Source of the DNA: Toxorhynchites rutilus septentrionalis
Lineage: Eukaryota; Arthropoda; Insecta; Diptera; Culicidae
Assembly: GCF_029784135.1 (NCBI RefSeq)
Contig: NC_073746.1
Span: 185,323,983 to 185,387,982, forward strand
Direction: 5' to 3'
DNA length: 64,000 bases
Below, piece after piece: positions 43,046 to 53,945 of the stretch (positions are counted from its first letter, which is position 1; each line of letters starts with the position of its first letter). Both the position numbers and the translations under genes were made by a program. The notes below the pieces were generated by a model. That model did no database searches, was not told where the DNA came from, and worked only from the letters and a program-made list of their open reading frames with translations.

Positions 43046-43254
43046 TGGTTTAATGTGTTTCTATCAGAATACTGTTTTGATTTAACAAAGTTTGACGGAC
43101 GTTGGCGCCGTGTCTGACTTTACTTTGCGAAAAAGCGAAAGAAATTTCATATTTTCAATATTACATAGGAAAGCGAAGTTTTTAGGAACGCAGGGAATTA
43201 TAGACCTAATATTCCATTTTGTCTGTATTTTATCCGCATTATTTTCGAGTACGT

Positions 43255-43400
43255 GGCCGTACACTGCTTGTTCGAAAGTCAAACATTTTACCCTTTTGAC
43301 AGATAAAGTTTGGTTTGAATTTTGTACAAACACTATTTTGTTTGCCATTCTTCAATTGTCAACAGTGGCAAACAATGTCAAACATCGAACATGGAAAGAA
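43255..43400. mobile_element. Partial MITE, relative of 13478-13827
   Basis: Shares CGTACACTG at the left, TTTTGACAGATAAAGTTTGG, and the inner block AGTGGCAAACAATGTCAAAC with the MITE at 13478. The right end is lost at the adjoining helentron-like element. Confidence 0.6.
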
Positions 43401-43405
43401 AATAT

Positions 43406-44618
43406 AGGAGGTTGTGTCCAAGATACGACCGCATTGTTGACGTAGAACTACGCTGTTATTCTATATAAGTCGCTTATTCATACCTTCGGATATTATTCTA
43501 TAATGCTGTGAAATTTTAGAAATAACTGCTTAGTAGAATAATCTCTGAAATGTTTTTTTCATTGTAGAATTTGTTGACGATAATTGATTGATGATTCATT
43601 CTTGCCCTCGCAAAACAATACACTAGCTGAACGTAAGTCGCAATTTATTTCATGTCAATGCAATGAAAATTTACCTCGAATGCTTTTCTTTTTTTTTGGC
43701 CTTTTTCGCAATTGACATAGACTCGGCTAGACTCGATTATATACATGTTGCACCAGCATCATTTTCGCACATCTCATAACTACATCAATATATCTTTGGC
43801 ACCGCATGGGAACAACAACAATGACAACACTTGCAAGTATCAAATATCATGCTACATGTTATTTAGTATTGCCTTAAAGGAATCGCACCTATAGGCATCG
43901 TTCGTACAACGTAAACCAAGCGCCAAACAAGCGTTCGCCATAGCATGCATACAGAGCCATACATTGGTGGCTTGAAACTACTAGAAATATAAAACACTTC
44001 TCATCATTTTGCGCTATTCTCAAAAAAAACGCTCATCATACACTACGCGAAGCGTCCAATTTATGACGCGGAAAGAAAAACACACGATACGAATAACGCG
44101 TAAAACGAACAGAAAAACCAAACGACGATATCCAAGTTGGATTACCACTGGTGGGGTCCAATCGAAGCGTAGCGAAAGCAAAGTGAACTGGATTGCTCAA
44201 CAGTCCGATGCCGAATGAAAGTTTGCCTCAGCGAGATCCACTGTTTATACTCTAGGCAAGTATTCCCCTTCATTCTTCTATTTTTTCTTTGTTCATGGGA
44301 ACTTTGAATCCTACGATTTCCCCTCCGTTGGTCGTCGATAAGTTGCTCGTTATTGACAGGTCTGTTCGGGAAAGCACACAAATGGACAAATGTATGGGAC
44401 AATGGAAACGCCTCAAGTTTTCATGAATTTTAACCATTTACAAACCAGGGGATTCTAATGTATAGCATATTAAACAAATCTTACGGAATTTCCGATTTAG
44501 TATGTGAATCGCCAAAATCCGTGGCAAAAATAGTTATTAACGTTAACTTTATTCCATAAAAACGTGACCTGTTTTCTGATTTGGCACCTTTAATGAAAGA
44601 CGTAGTTCTACGTCAAAA
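43406..44618 (-). mobile_element. Helentron-like element, copy 7 (inverted)
   Basis: Hairpin GGTTGTGTC-CAA-GATACGACC (43410-43430) and GACGTAGAACTACGC (43439-43453) form the 3' end. The perfect palindrome GACGTAGTTCTACGTC (44599-44614) is the 5' end. The 5' half matches copy 3 in reverse (ACGTGACCTGTTTTCTGAT, TCCACTGTTTATACTCTAGG), but the ORF1-like insert of copy 3 is absent. Confidence 0.7.
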
Positions 44619-44624
44619 AAGACG

Positions 44625-44670
44625 GGTGGGTAATTTCGGGGACATAACCGGAGTGACGTAGGACTATACA
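44625..44670 (-). mobile_element. Helentron-like 3' end, copy 8, linked to the histone H2A remnant
   Basis: GGGTGGGT, a degenerate hairpin region and TGACGTAGGACTATA on this strand are the reverse complement of the 3' end of copies 1 and 2 (hairpin then AGTCCCACGTC). The element would extend rightwards. Removing the LINE nest at 44795-56015 joins it to the histone stem-loop at 56033, giving the same order as copy 5: histone fragment, stem-loop, 3' palindrome, hairpin. Its 5' end was not found in the window. Confidence 0.55.
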
Positions 44671-44780
44671 AAGGGGACAGCTTTTGTAAAATATATATTT
44701 TAAATATATTGTTTTATTTTCTTCTCCTATGTGAATACCTACCTATCTACCTGAAAAATGGATTAGTTTACTGTTTACTC

Positions 44781-44794
44781 TTTATGAATATGTT
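44781..44794. other. Left target-site duplication of the older LINE
   Basis: TTTATGAATATGTT, repeated exactly at 56016-56029. It proves that the LINE pieces on either side belong to one insertion. Confidence 0.88.
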
Positions 44795-45647
44795 TTTTTT
44801 ATTAATCCGATTATTTTTACAGGCTCAGTTACATAAGTTTAATGGAGCCAAACTCTTAACTATATTTCAACTAGCATATATCAACATGTTGTTTCCTTAA
44901 TTCTATGGTTAATGAAATAGTAAACCGATTACTCGCGGTCGACTCGAGTTTAGAAGGGTGACACATTTTCATTAGGAAAAGGATGGGATGTAAGGAGATG
45001 TGTGTTTACACTCGCACTCACATTCACATTCACATTCACATTCACATTCTCATTCACACTGACACTTCACACTCAATTCTTAAAACTATCCTTACATTTA
45101 ATATGTGTTTACAATTTAACTTATTCTAATGTTAGTAGGAAGGGAACCGATAGCTCGCGAAGGACGAAAAGGAGGGGAAAAGGATGTATGAACAATCACA
45201 CTCGAAGATCGATAGCTTTAAGGAAAACATATATTTGGGACATGTAATCAAGGTCTAACCGAGCCAACACATCTCTCACCGGCACATTGGACTGCTTTCC
45301 TCCAGCCCGAAGGGAGTTTTCTAAATTCGATCTGGCGACAAGATACAACTCGCACGACCAAACAACGTGTTCGATGTCGTGGTAACCATGGCCACAACCG
45401 CAGAGATTGCTGTCGGCAAGATTAAAACGAAAAAGCAGCGCGTCTAACGAACAGTGATTGGACATGAGTCGGGAGAAGGTTCGAATAAAGTCCCGACTCA
45501 AGTCCAGACTTTTGAACCACGGATTGAGGCTAACCTTAGGGATAATTGAGTGGAGCCACCGGCCCAATTCATCTTCGTTCCATTTGCGTTGCCAGTTAAC
45601 GATGGTATTTTTACGAACTAAAGAATAAAATTCATTGAAGGCGATTT
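44795..45647 (-). mobile_element. 3' part of the older I-like LINE (interrupted)
   Basis: Contains the A tail (T run to 44800), the 3' UTR with a hexameric ACATTC-type repeat (45008-45066), and the C-terminal 140 or so codons of ORF2 in an open frame (45196 upward, with CGCGHGYHDIEHVVWSC). It stops at TTGAAGGCGATTT (45635-45647), where the younger LINE begins. The matching other half starts at TTGAAGGCGATTT 60297-60309. Confidence 0.88.
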
Positions 45648-46026
45648 TTTTTTTTTTTTTTTTATTAAATCGTTTATTTTTACAGGCTCAGTTACATAAG
45701 TTTAAAGGAGCCAAACTCCTATCTGTATTGTTACAAGAATATATAATCATTTTTCATTAATTCTAGTGTTAATGAAGTAGAGAACCGATTACTCGCGGTT
45801 TGCTCGAGTTTAGAAGGGTGACATTTTTTTCAGGAAAAGGAAGGGATATAAGGATATGTTGACAATGTTCACACTCACATTCGCACTCACATTCATCATA
45901 CTCAATTCTTAAGCCTATCTTATATCTAACATGTATTTACATTTCACCTTATTCTATTGTTAGTAAGAAGGGATTTAATTTCTCGCGAAGGAAAAGGAAA
46001 AGGAAAATATAAGGATATAAGGACAA

Positions 46027-49000
46027 TCACACACGAAGATCGATAACTTTTAAGAAGACGTATATTTGGGACATGTAATCAAGGTCTAACCGAGCCAACA
46101 CATCTCTCACCGGCACATTGGGCTGTCTTCCTCTGGCCCGAAGAGAGTTTTCTAAATTCGATCTGGCAACAAGATACACCTCGCACGACCAAACAACGTG
46201 TTCGATGTCGTGGTAACCTTGGCCACAAGCACAGATATTGCCATCGGCAAGATTAAAACGAAAGAGTAGCGCGTCTAACGAACAGTGATTGGACATGAGT
46301 CGAGAGAAGGTGCGAATAAAGTCCCGACTCAAGTCCAGACTTTTGAACCATGGTTTGAGGCTAACCTTAGGGATAATCGAATGAAGCCACCGACCCAATT
46401 CATCTTCGTTCCACTTACGTTGCCATTTAACGATGGTATTTTTACGGACTAAAGAATAAAATTCATTGAAGGCGATTTGACGCTGATAAATATCGCCTTC
46501 AATTGCACCTACCTTTGCCAATGAGTCAGCCCTCTCATTACCCGGAATTGAGCAATGTGAGGGGACCCAGACAAAGGTAATGACATAACAGCGTCTGGTT
46601 AAAGCACTCAAATTTTCTCGTATTCTCTCAAGGAAGTACGGCGAGTGCTTTTCCGGCCTCACTGAACGGATAGCTTCGACAGAGCTAAGACTATCCGTTA
46701 CAATGTAATAGTGTTCAACAGGTCGTGAGGCGACGCTGTCCAGCGCCCAGTGTATCGCTGCCAATTCAGCAATATACACTGAGCAAGGATTCTGAAGACT
46801 GTGTGAGGTGCTAAAAAATTCGTTGAACACTCCAAATCCTGTGGACTCATTCATAGAGGACCCATCAGTAAAGTACATATTATCACAATTGATACGCCCA
46901 TATTTTGCATTGAAGATCGTAGGAACGATCCCCGATCGATGATAATCTGGAATTCCATGGATTTTCTCCTTCATGAACAGATCAAAATGTACAGAGGAAT
47001 TGATGTAGTCAGGAAAACAAACACGGTTGGGAATATACGAAGAAGGATCAACCTGCATGGAGATGAATTCATGATATGAACTCATGAATCCGGAGTGAAA
47101 ATTTAGCTCGATCAGCTGCTCAAAATTTCCGATCACCAATGGGTTCATGACCTTACACCGGATGAAGAACCGAAGAGATAATAAATTGAAGCGATCTTTT
47201 AGTGGGAGTAGGCCTGCCAAAACCTCGAGACTCATGGTATGCGTTGAGGGCATACATCCCAACGCGAAACGGAGACAAAGATACTGAATTCGCTCGAGTT
47301 TAATGAGGTGTGTTTTGGCAGCTGATTGAAAACAGAAACTGCCATACTCCATCACTGAGAGAATAGTTGTTCGATACAACATTATAAGATCTTCTGGATG
47401 GGCTCCCCACCAGGTGCCGGTAATTGTACGGAGAAAGTTTATTCTTTGTTGGCATTTTTTACTCAGATACCTAATATGGGCTCCCCAAGTACATTTGGAG
47501 TCGAACCAGACCCCAAGATACTTGAATGACATAGCATGAGTGATTGGTTTACCCAAAAGTTGAAGCTTTGGTTTTGCTGGTCTATGCTTTCTAGAAAAAA
47601 CCACCATCTCTGTTTTCTCCGTGGAGAATTCGATCCCTAGCCCAATGGCCCAGGTTGAAAAATTGTTCAATGTATCTTGTAAGGGTTCTTGCAAGTCGGA
47701 TTCTTTTGATCCTACGACAGACACTACTCCATCATCTTCAAGTTGTCTTAAGCTGCAATTTTGTGTAAGGCAATTGTCAATGTCGCTTACATAGAAGTTG
47801 TACAAAAGGGGGCTTAAACATGAGCCCTGAGGGAGGCCCATGTAAGAGACCCGACTTACTGCCGAATCTCCATGAGAAAAATTCAAATGTTTCTCACAAA
47901 GCAAGTTATATAACATATTATTCAATAGAGGCGGTAGACCCCGAGAGTGTAATTTGTCTGACAAAACCTCTATTGAAACAGAATCAAAGGCCCCCTTTAT
48001 GTCCAAGAATACTGAAGCCATTTGTTTTTTTTCGGCGTAAGCCATTTGAATTTCTGAAGAAAGCAACGCAAGACAATCATTCGTCCCCTTGCCCCTGCGG
48101 AACCCATATTGTGTATCTGAGAGTAAGCCATTCGTTTCAACCCAACGATCAAGGCGAAACAAGATCATTTTCTCCAACAATTTCCGTATACAAGACAGCA
48201 TTGCTATTGGGCGGTACGAATTGAAGTCGGACGCGGGTTTTCCGGGTTTTTGAATAGCTATAATTCGCACTTGTCTCCAATCATCTGGAACAACATTATG
48301 CTCCAGAAACTGATTGAATAAATTCAACAAGCGATGTTTCGCCACATCAGGGAGGTTTTTCAGCAAGTTGAACTTAATTCTATCTGTTCCTGGAGCCGAA
48401 TTGTTACAAGAAAGGAGAGCAAGAGAGAATTCTACCATCGAAAACTCGGAATCAAGATCGCACCTATCTTGTGGTATATCTCGAACAATTTTTTGCACAG
48501 GAACGGAATCGGGACAAACTTTCCGTGCAAATTTAAAAATCCATCGATGTGAATATTCTTCGCTTTCATTCGATGAAGAGCGATTTCTCATGTTTCGAGC
48601 CACTTTCCATAATTTTTTCATTGACGTTTCTCGTGACAAACCTCCCACGAAAGTTCGCCAATAAGCACGCTTTTTCCCTTTGATCAAGTTTTTAAATTGA
48701 TTTTCAAGGTCCAAATACGTTTGAAAATTCTCAATGGTTCCACGTTTTCGAAAAGCTTTAAATGCGTTCGATTTATCCTGATAAAGCTTGGAACATTGGC
48801 TATCCCACCATGGATTGGGAGGCCTTCGACGAATAGTGGAGCCTGGGATGGGTTTCGTTTGAGCGCGAACCGCGCTGTCATAGATCAAACGAGAAATGAA
48901 GTTATACTCCTCCAATGGAGGCAAACCATCTCTGGAATTGATGGCTAGAGCAATTGCGTCCGCATATTTTTTCCAGTCAATGTGTCTTGTGAGGTCATAT

Positions 49001-49710
49001 GCCATGTTTATAGATTCAGAAGAATTCGACCCAATGGTGATGGAAATTTTGATTGGCAAGTGATCACTACCGTTGGGGTCCTGGATTACATTCCACTTGC
49101 AATCTAACGATAGTGAATTCGAGCAAAGCGAGAGGTCAAGAGCACTTGGGTTAGCAGGAGGTTTAGGTACACGTGTTGTTTCCCCAGTATTCAAAACGGT
49201 CATATTGAAGCTGTTACAAAGGTCATATATCAACGATGAACGATTGTCGTCGTACTGTTCCCCCCAGGCAGTTCCGTGAGAGTTGAAGTCTCCCAAGATC
49301 AATCGTGGCTCAGGAAGGAGTGAGCACATGTCAACAAGTTGCTTGCGGCTAACCGCAGCTCTCGGAGGCCAATACAAACTGACAATACAGAGGTCTTTGC
49401 CTCTGATGTTTGCATGACAAGCAACAGCTTCGATCCCTCCAATAGGTGGAAGTTCAATTCTAAAAAATGGGTGGCACTTATTAATCCCCAATAGTACCCC
49501 TCCGTATCTGTCATCGCGGTCCAAGCGTATTATATTAAAATCGTGGAAAGAGAGATCATTTTGAGAAGAGAGCCAGGTTTCGGACAGAGCAAAAACATCA
49601 CAATTGAATTTTTGAATTAGAAATTTGAAAGTATCCAATTTAGGGATAAGACTACGACAATTCCACTGTAAAACAGTGATATCTCCGACCTCTCTATTTA
49701 AATTAGACAT
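46027..49710 (-). CDS. I-like LINE ORF2: endonuclease, reverse transcriptase, RNase H (intact frame)
   Basis: The ATG at 49710 overlaps the ORF1 stop by 8 nt (ATGTCTAA). 1227 aa. The APE-type endonuclease occupies about 1-225 (LQWNCRSL, LSETWLS, LGDFNSHG, SDHLPI). The RT spans about 470-770, with FLDIKGAFDSV, GLPQGSCLSPLLYN and the active-site box LEDD (about 658-661), where other copies have LADD. RNase H lies about 945-1075 (FTDGSS, ELAAIHWALDS, VTDSLSS, VPSHCSIPGNERADS). A C-terminal Cys/His motif is CACGQGYHDIEHVVWSC. It would nick target DNA and copy the LINE RNA by target-primed reverse transcription. The Ala-to-Glu change beside the catalytic aspartates may impair activity. Confidence 0.95.
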   Translation of the reverse strand: MSNLNREVGDITVLQWNCRSLIPKLDTFKFLIQKFNCDVFALSETWLSSQNDLSFHDFNIIRLDRDDRYGGVLLGINKCHPFFRIELPPIGGIEAVACHANIRGKDLCIVSLYWPPRAAVSRKQLVDMCSLLPEPRLILGDFNSHGTAWGEQYDDNRSSLIYDLCNSFNMTVLNTGETTRVPKPPANPSALDLSLCSNSLSLDCKWNVIQDPNGSDHLPIKISITIGSNSSESINMAYDLTRHIDWKKYADAIALAINSRDGLPPLEEYNFISRLIYDSAVRAQTKPIPGSTIRRRPPNPWWDSQCSKLYQDKSNAFKAFRKRGTIENFQTYLDLENQFKNLIKGKKRAYWRTFVGGLSRETSMKKLWKVARNMRNRSSSNESEEYSHRWIFKFARKVCPDSVPVQKIVRDIPQDRCDLDSEFSMVEFSLALLSCNNSAPGTDRIKFNLLKNLPDVAKHRLLNLFNQFLEHNVVPDDWRQVRIIAIQKPGKPASDFNSYRPIAMLSCIRKLLEKMILFRLDRWVETNGLLSDTQYGFRRGKGTNDCLALLSSEIQMAYAEKKQMASVFLDIKGAFDSVSIEVLSDKLHSRGLPPLLNNMLYNLLCEKHLNFSHGDSAVSRVSYMGLPQGSCLSPLLYNFYVSDIDNCLTQNCSLRQLEDDGVVSVVGSKESDLQEPLQDTLNNFSTWAIGLGIEFSTEKTEMVVFSRKHRPAKPKLQLLGKPITHAMSFKYLGVWFDSKCTWGAHIRYLSKKCQQRINFLRTITGTWWGAHPEDLIMLYRTTILSVMEYGSFCFQSAAKTHLIKLERIQYLCLRFALGCMPSTHTMSLEVLAGLLPLKDRFNLLSLRFFIRCKVMNPLVIGNFEQLIELNFHSGFMSSYHEFISMQVDPSSYIPNRVCFPDYINSSVHFDLFMKEKIHGIPDYHRSGIVPTIFNAKYGRINCDNMYFTDGSSMNESTGFGVFNEFFSTSHSLQNPCSVYIAELAAIHWALDSVASRPVEHYYIVTDSLSSVEAIRSVRPEKHSPYFLERIRENLSALTRRCYVITFVWVPSHCSIPGNERADSLAKVGAIEGDIYQRQIAFNEFYSLVRKNTIVKWQRKWNEDELGRWLHSIIPKVSLKPWFKSLDLSRDFIRTFSRLMSNHCSLDALLFRFNLADGNICACGQGYHDIEHVVWSCEVYLVARSNLENSLRARGRQPNVPVRDVLARLDLDYMSQIYVFLKVIDLRV

Positions 49711-51262
49711 CAAGAGAGATAATCATTGCAAGAAGGGGCCATGTTTGCATCAATTGCTGCAAAATTGTCTTTAACACTGGAAGCATTGAGATGACAATGG
49801 TTCTGATGGAGTCGGAAACGTTAAAACACGTGAAGATTTGATCCACAAGGTCAGTCAACTTTATAAATCCCGATTGGGAAGTTGAACTAGACGGAAAAAC
49901 AGGGACAGTTGGGGTTTTTGATGTCCCCTCGAGTGCTGGGCCATTCGAAGGTGAATTATTCCCACGGAAACCAGGAGGAACCTGATTTTGCTTGTCCGCT
50001 GCACTCGATTTTTTAGACATGCTAACAGGGGGTATAACCGGTGGGGCTTGTCCTTGAACTTTGGGAGTGGTCACATTTTTGCGCCGGGGATTCCCTTGGA
50101 AAATGAACGGTGTGCCCCCGTTAGCTGTGTCCGCTTCCATTTCGTCAACGGGCAACGTGGCGAAGACATTTTGAGTGTTGATTGATTGTTGTTGGGCAAG
50201 TGGAGAAGCGCCCTTTAAAATATCCGCAAAAGTGCGTTTTGAGCGTTCCTTCAAAGAGCGCTTCTGTTTCTTCCAGCGACTCTTGTAAGTTTCACAAGCT
50301 GAGAGCACGTGTGGGGATCCCCCGCAATATGGACACTTATGCTCAGTCGCACTGCAGGATTCCCCCACATGTTGCTCTCCGCAAGTTGCACAGCGCTCCT
50401 TGTTGGCACAATAATCTGAAGTGTGACCAACTGACTTGCATTTGTTGCAAGTCATGGGCTTTGGCACGAAGAGTCGCACAGGCAGTCTCAATTTGTCCAC
50501 CATGACGTAGTCAGGGAGGGCCGAACCAGCAAAAGTTACTCGAAACGAGTCTGACGGCGTGAATTTCGTTTTTCCCTCTTCTTGGGATACTTTACCTAGT
50601 TGGCGACTGTCCAAAATTTTAACGCCCACCAAAGGGAGTCTTTTGAATTTACCAACTCCTTCTTTTATCAATTGGCACGTCAGACCCGTTTCAGTTACCA
50701 CCCCCGAGATTTCTACGTCATGGGAGGGCACGTAGACACGATACTCTAGGGTGAACCTCTCGTCGATCACAATTGCATTTGCGTGTTTCCGATCACTCAC
50801 GACAACACGCAGTTTGTTCGGCCTAACCTTAGAGATTTCGACCACGGAGGAATAAAATCTTGCCAGATCTTTCGAAACCTGAATGAAATTAATAGATTTT
50901 CCTTTAGGTTTGGGCCGGAAAAAAACAACCCATGGACCAGTTCCAGGTGCATCGTCTGGATAGACCTTGACACGAGGAGAGGAAACAACTGAGGGGGAGG
51001 ACGAGGTCGATTGTTGAGCGGGAGTGGGATCAGTAGGACTGGGAGGCAAGTTCGGGAGTTGATCGGAAGCGGGAGATGGAGGGGGCGAAGAGGAAAAGTT
51101 TGCCAATTTTCTTGAGGGGGGCTTGTTGAGGTTAATTAACTCTTTCTCTGAAGAGACATCTTCTGAGGGGGGAACGCGTTTGAGCGACTTCCCAGCCCCC
51201 GTTGTAGCTAGTGAGGAGGAAACAGTAGTTTCAATCTCCATTTCAACTTGACCTTCTGCCAT
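49703..51262 (-). CDS. I-like LINE ORF1: gag-like nucleic-acid-binding protein, 519 aa (intact)
   Basis: Starts MAEGQVEMEI. The N-terminal 100 residues are rich in Ser/Pro. A central domain about 105-260 begins VYPDDAPGTGPWVVFFRPKP and resembles the RNA-binding domain of I and jockey ORF1 proteins. Three CCHC-type zinc knuckles run from C272 (CNKCKSVGHTSDYC, CATCGEQHVGESC, CPYCGGSPHVLSAC), followed by a basic, disordered segment and a conserved C-terminal tail rich in hydrophobic residues (MLPVLKTILQQLMQTWPLLA). It would coat LINE RNA in the cytoplasm. The frame is intact and 3 residues or so differ from the duplicate at 58326-59885. Confidence 0.95.
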   Translation of the reverse strand: MAEGQVEMEIETTVSSSLATTGAGKSLKRVPPSEDVSSEKELINLNKPPSRKLANFSSSPPPSPASDQLPNLPPSPTDPTPAQQSTSSSPSVVSSPRVKVYPDDAPGTGPWVVFFRPKPKGKSINFIQVSKDLARFYSSVVEISKVRPNKLRVVVSDRKHANAIVIDERFTLEYRVYVPSHDVEISGVVTETGLTCQLIKEGVGKFKRLPLVGVKILDSRQLGKVSQEEGKTKFTPSDSFRVTFAGSALPDYVMVDKLRLPVRLFVPKPMTCNKCKSVGHTSDYCANKERCATCGEQHVGESCSATEHKCPYCGGSPHVLSACETYKSRWKKQKRSLKERSKRTFADILKGASPLAQQQSINTQNVFATLPVDEMEADTANGGTPFIFQGNPRRKNVTTPKVQGQAPPVIPPVSMSKKSSAADKQNQVPPGFRGNNSPSNGPALEGTSKTPTVPVFPSSSTSQSGFIKLTDLVDQIFTCFNVSDSIRTIVISMLPVLKTILQQLMQTWPLLAMIISLDV

Positions 51263-51645
51263 TACGGCAGATATGAAATAATATAATTTTGAATTCTTCT
51301 ATCTTCCTAAACCTAATATATATATATTATACCTAAATCGCACACCAATGCGAATGAAATGAAACGGTGTCCCAATCGAACCGCGTGGCAATCGCTCGGT
51401 ACAGCTGCAACGGTAAATCGCACCACCACACGATGATGGAATCGATGACGATGATAAAGCACACACAGCGATGATACGGCACACGCACCGCGCCCGCGGT
51501 GGAGAACTTCTTCCTCACGCTGGTTGTGATTGCTGCTCTTCTCACTCGCGCAATAAAGAGAACCCCGTTAGGGCGAAATAACTTCACCAGCCACTGATAA
51601 CGGTATAATCTCCACTATATGATAGACGCGAACAAATTTGCGACC

Positions 51646-53945
51646 AGGTGCCGGTAATTGTACGGAGAAAGTTTATTCTTTGTTGACATTTTTTACTCAG
51701 ATACCTAATATGGGCCCCCCAAGTACATTTGGAGTCGAACCAGACCCCAAGATAGTTGAATGACATAGCATGAGTGATCGGTTTACCCAAAAGTTGAAGC
51801 TTTGGTATTGCTGGTCTATGCTTCCTAGAAAAAACCACCATCTCTGTTTTCTCCGTGGAGAATTCGATCCCTAGCCCAATGGCCCAGGTTGAAAAATTGT
51901 TCAGAGTATCTTGTAAGGGTCCTTGCAGGTCGGATTCGTTTGATCCTACGACAGACACCACTCCATCATCTGCAAGTTGTCTTAGGCTGCAATTTTGTGT
52001 AAGGCAATTGTCGATGTCGCTTACATAGATGTTGTACAAAAGGGGGCCTAAACATGAGCCCTGGGGGAGTCCCATGTAGGAGACCTGACTTACTGTCGAA
52101 TCCCCGTGAGAAAAATTCAAATGTTTCTCACAAAGCAAGTTATATAACATATTATTCAATAGAGGCGGCAGACCCCGAGAGTATAATTTGTCTGACAGGA
52201 CCTCTACTGAAACTGAATCAAAGGCCCCCTTTATGTCCAAGAATACTGAAGCCATTTGTTTTTTTTCGGCGTAAGCCATTTGAATTTCTGAAGAAAGCAA
52301 CGCAAGACAATCATTTGTCCCCTTGCCCCTGCGGAACCCATATTATGTATCTGAGAGTAGGCCATTCGTTTCAACCCATCGATCAAGGCGAAACAAGATC
52401 ATTTTCTCCAACAATTTCCGTATACAAGACAGCATTGCTATTGGGCGGTACGAATTGAAGTCGGACGCGGGTTTTCCGGGTTTTTGAATAGCTATAACTC
52501 GTACTTGTCTCCAATCATCTGGAACAATATTATGTTCCAGAAACCGATTGAATAAATTCAACAAGCGATGTTTCGCCACATCAGGGAGGTTTTTCAACAA
52601 GTTGAACTTAATTCGATCCGATCCCGGAGCAGAATTGTTACATGAAAGGAGAGCAAGAGAGAATTCTACCATCGAAAACTCATAATCAAGATCGCAGCTA
52701 TCTTGTGGTATATTTCGAACAATTTTTTGCATGGGAGCGGAATCGGGACAAACCTTTCGTGCAAAATTAAAAATCCATCGATGTGAATATTCTTCGCATT
52801 CATTCGTTGAAGAGCGATTTCTCATGTTTCGAGCCACTTTCCATAATTTTTTCATTGACGTTTCTCGTGACAAACCTCCCACGAAATTTCGCCAATAAGC
52901 ACGTTTTTTTCCCTTCGATCAAATTTTTGAACTGATTCTCAAGGGTTAAATACGTTTGAAAATTTTCAGGAGTTCCACGTTTCCGAAAAGCTTTAAATGC
53001 ATTCGATTTTTCTATATAAAGCTTGGAACATTGGCTATCCCACCATAGATTGGGAGGCCTTCGGGAAATGGTGGAACCTGGAATGGGTTTCGTTTGAGCG
53101 CGAACTGCGCTGTCATAGATCAAACGAGAAAGGAAGTTATACTCCTCCAATGGAGGTAAACCATCTCTGGAATTGATGGCTAGAGCAATCGCGTCCGCAT
53201 ATTTTTTCCAGTCAATATGTCTTGTGAGGTCATATGCCATGTTTATAGATTCAGAAGAATTCGACCCAATGGTGATGGAAATTTTGATTGGCAAGTGATC
53301 ACTACCGTTGGGGTCCTGGATTACATTCCACTTGCAATCTAACGATAGTGAATTCGAGCAAAGCGAGAGGTCAAGAGCACTTGGGTTAGCAGGAGGTTTA
53401 GGAACACGTGTTGTTTCCCCAGTATTCAAAACGGTCATATTGAAGCTGTTACAAAGGTCATATATCAACGATGAACGATAGTCGTCGTACTGTTCCCCCC
53501 AGGCAGTTCCGTGAGAGTTGAAGTCTCCCAAGATCAATCGTGGCTCAGGAAGAAGTGAGCACATGTCAACAAGTTGCTTGCGGCTAACCGCAGCTCTCGG
53601 AGGCCAATACAAGCTGACAATACAGAGGTCTTTTCCTCTGATGTTTGCATGACAAGCAACAGCTTCAATCCCTCCAATAGGTGGAAGGTCAATTCGAAAA
53701 AATGAGTGGCACTTATTGATCCCCAATAGCACCCCTCCGTATCTGTCATCACGGTCCAAGCGTATAATATTGAAATCATGGAAAGAGAGATCATCTCGCG
53801 AAGAAAGCCAAGTTTCGGACAGAGCAAAAACATCACAATTGAATTTATGAATTAAAAATTTGAATGTATCCAATTTAGGGATGAGACTACGACAATTCCA
53901 CTGTAAAACAGTGATATCTCCGACCTCTCTATTTAAATTAGACAT
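51646..53945 (-). pseudogene. LINE ORF2, copy C (frameshift, stop, 3' deletion)
   Basis: Compared with the duplicate at 60310-63541: an extra T in the run near 52910 shifts the frame in the linker between endonuclease and RT; CAA to TAA at 52343-52345 removes the RT; and the 3' end is deleted after RT at 51646. The RT box LADD is intact. The endonuclease region to about residue 340 remains open. All three lesions postdate the duplication, because unit 2 lacks them. Confidence 0.92.

Larger units (their letters stand above)
45648..51645 (-). mobile_element. Younger I-like LINE, copy B (both ORFs open)
   Basis: Inserted in the older LINE with a 13-bp duplication TTGAAGGCGATTT. It starts at its A tail (T run 45648-45663), with 3' UTR to 46026, ORF2, ORF1 and about 380 bp of 5' UTR. 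The last 28 bp at the 5' end were removed by the 974-bp deletion at 51645/51646; the complete 5' end is seen in the duplicate at 60296. Full size before deletion was about 6.0 kb. Confidence 0.92.
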
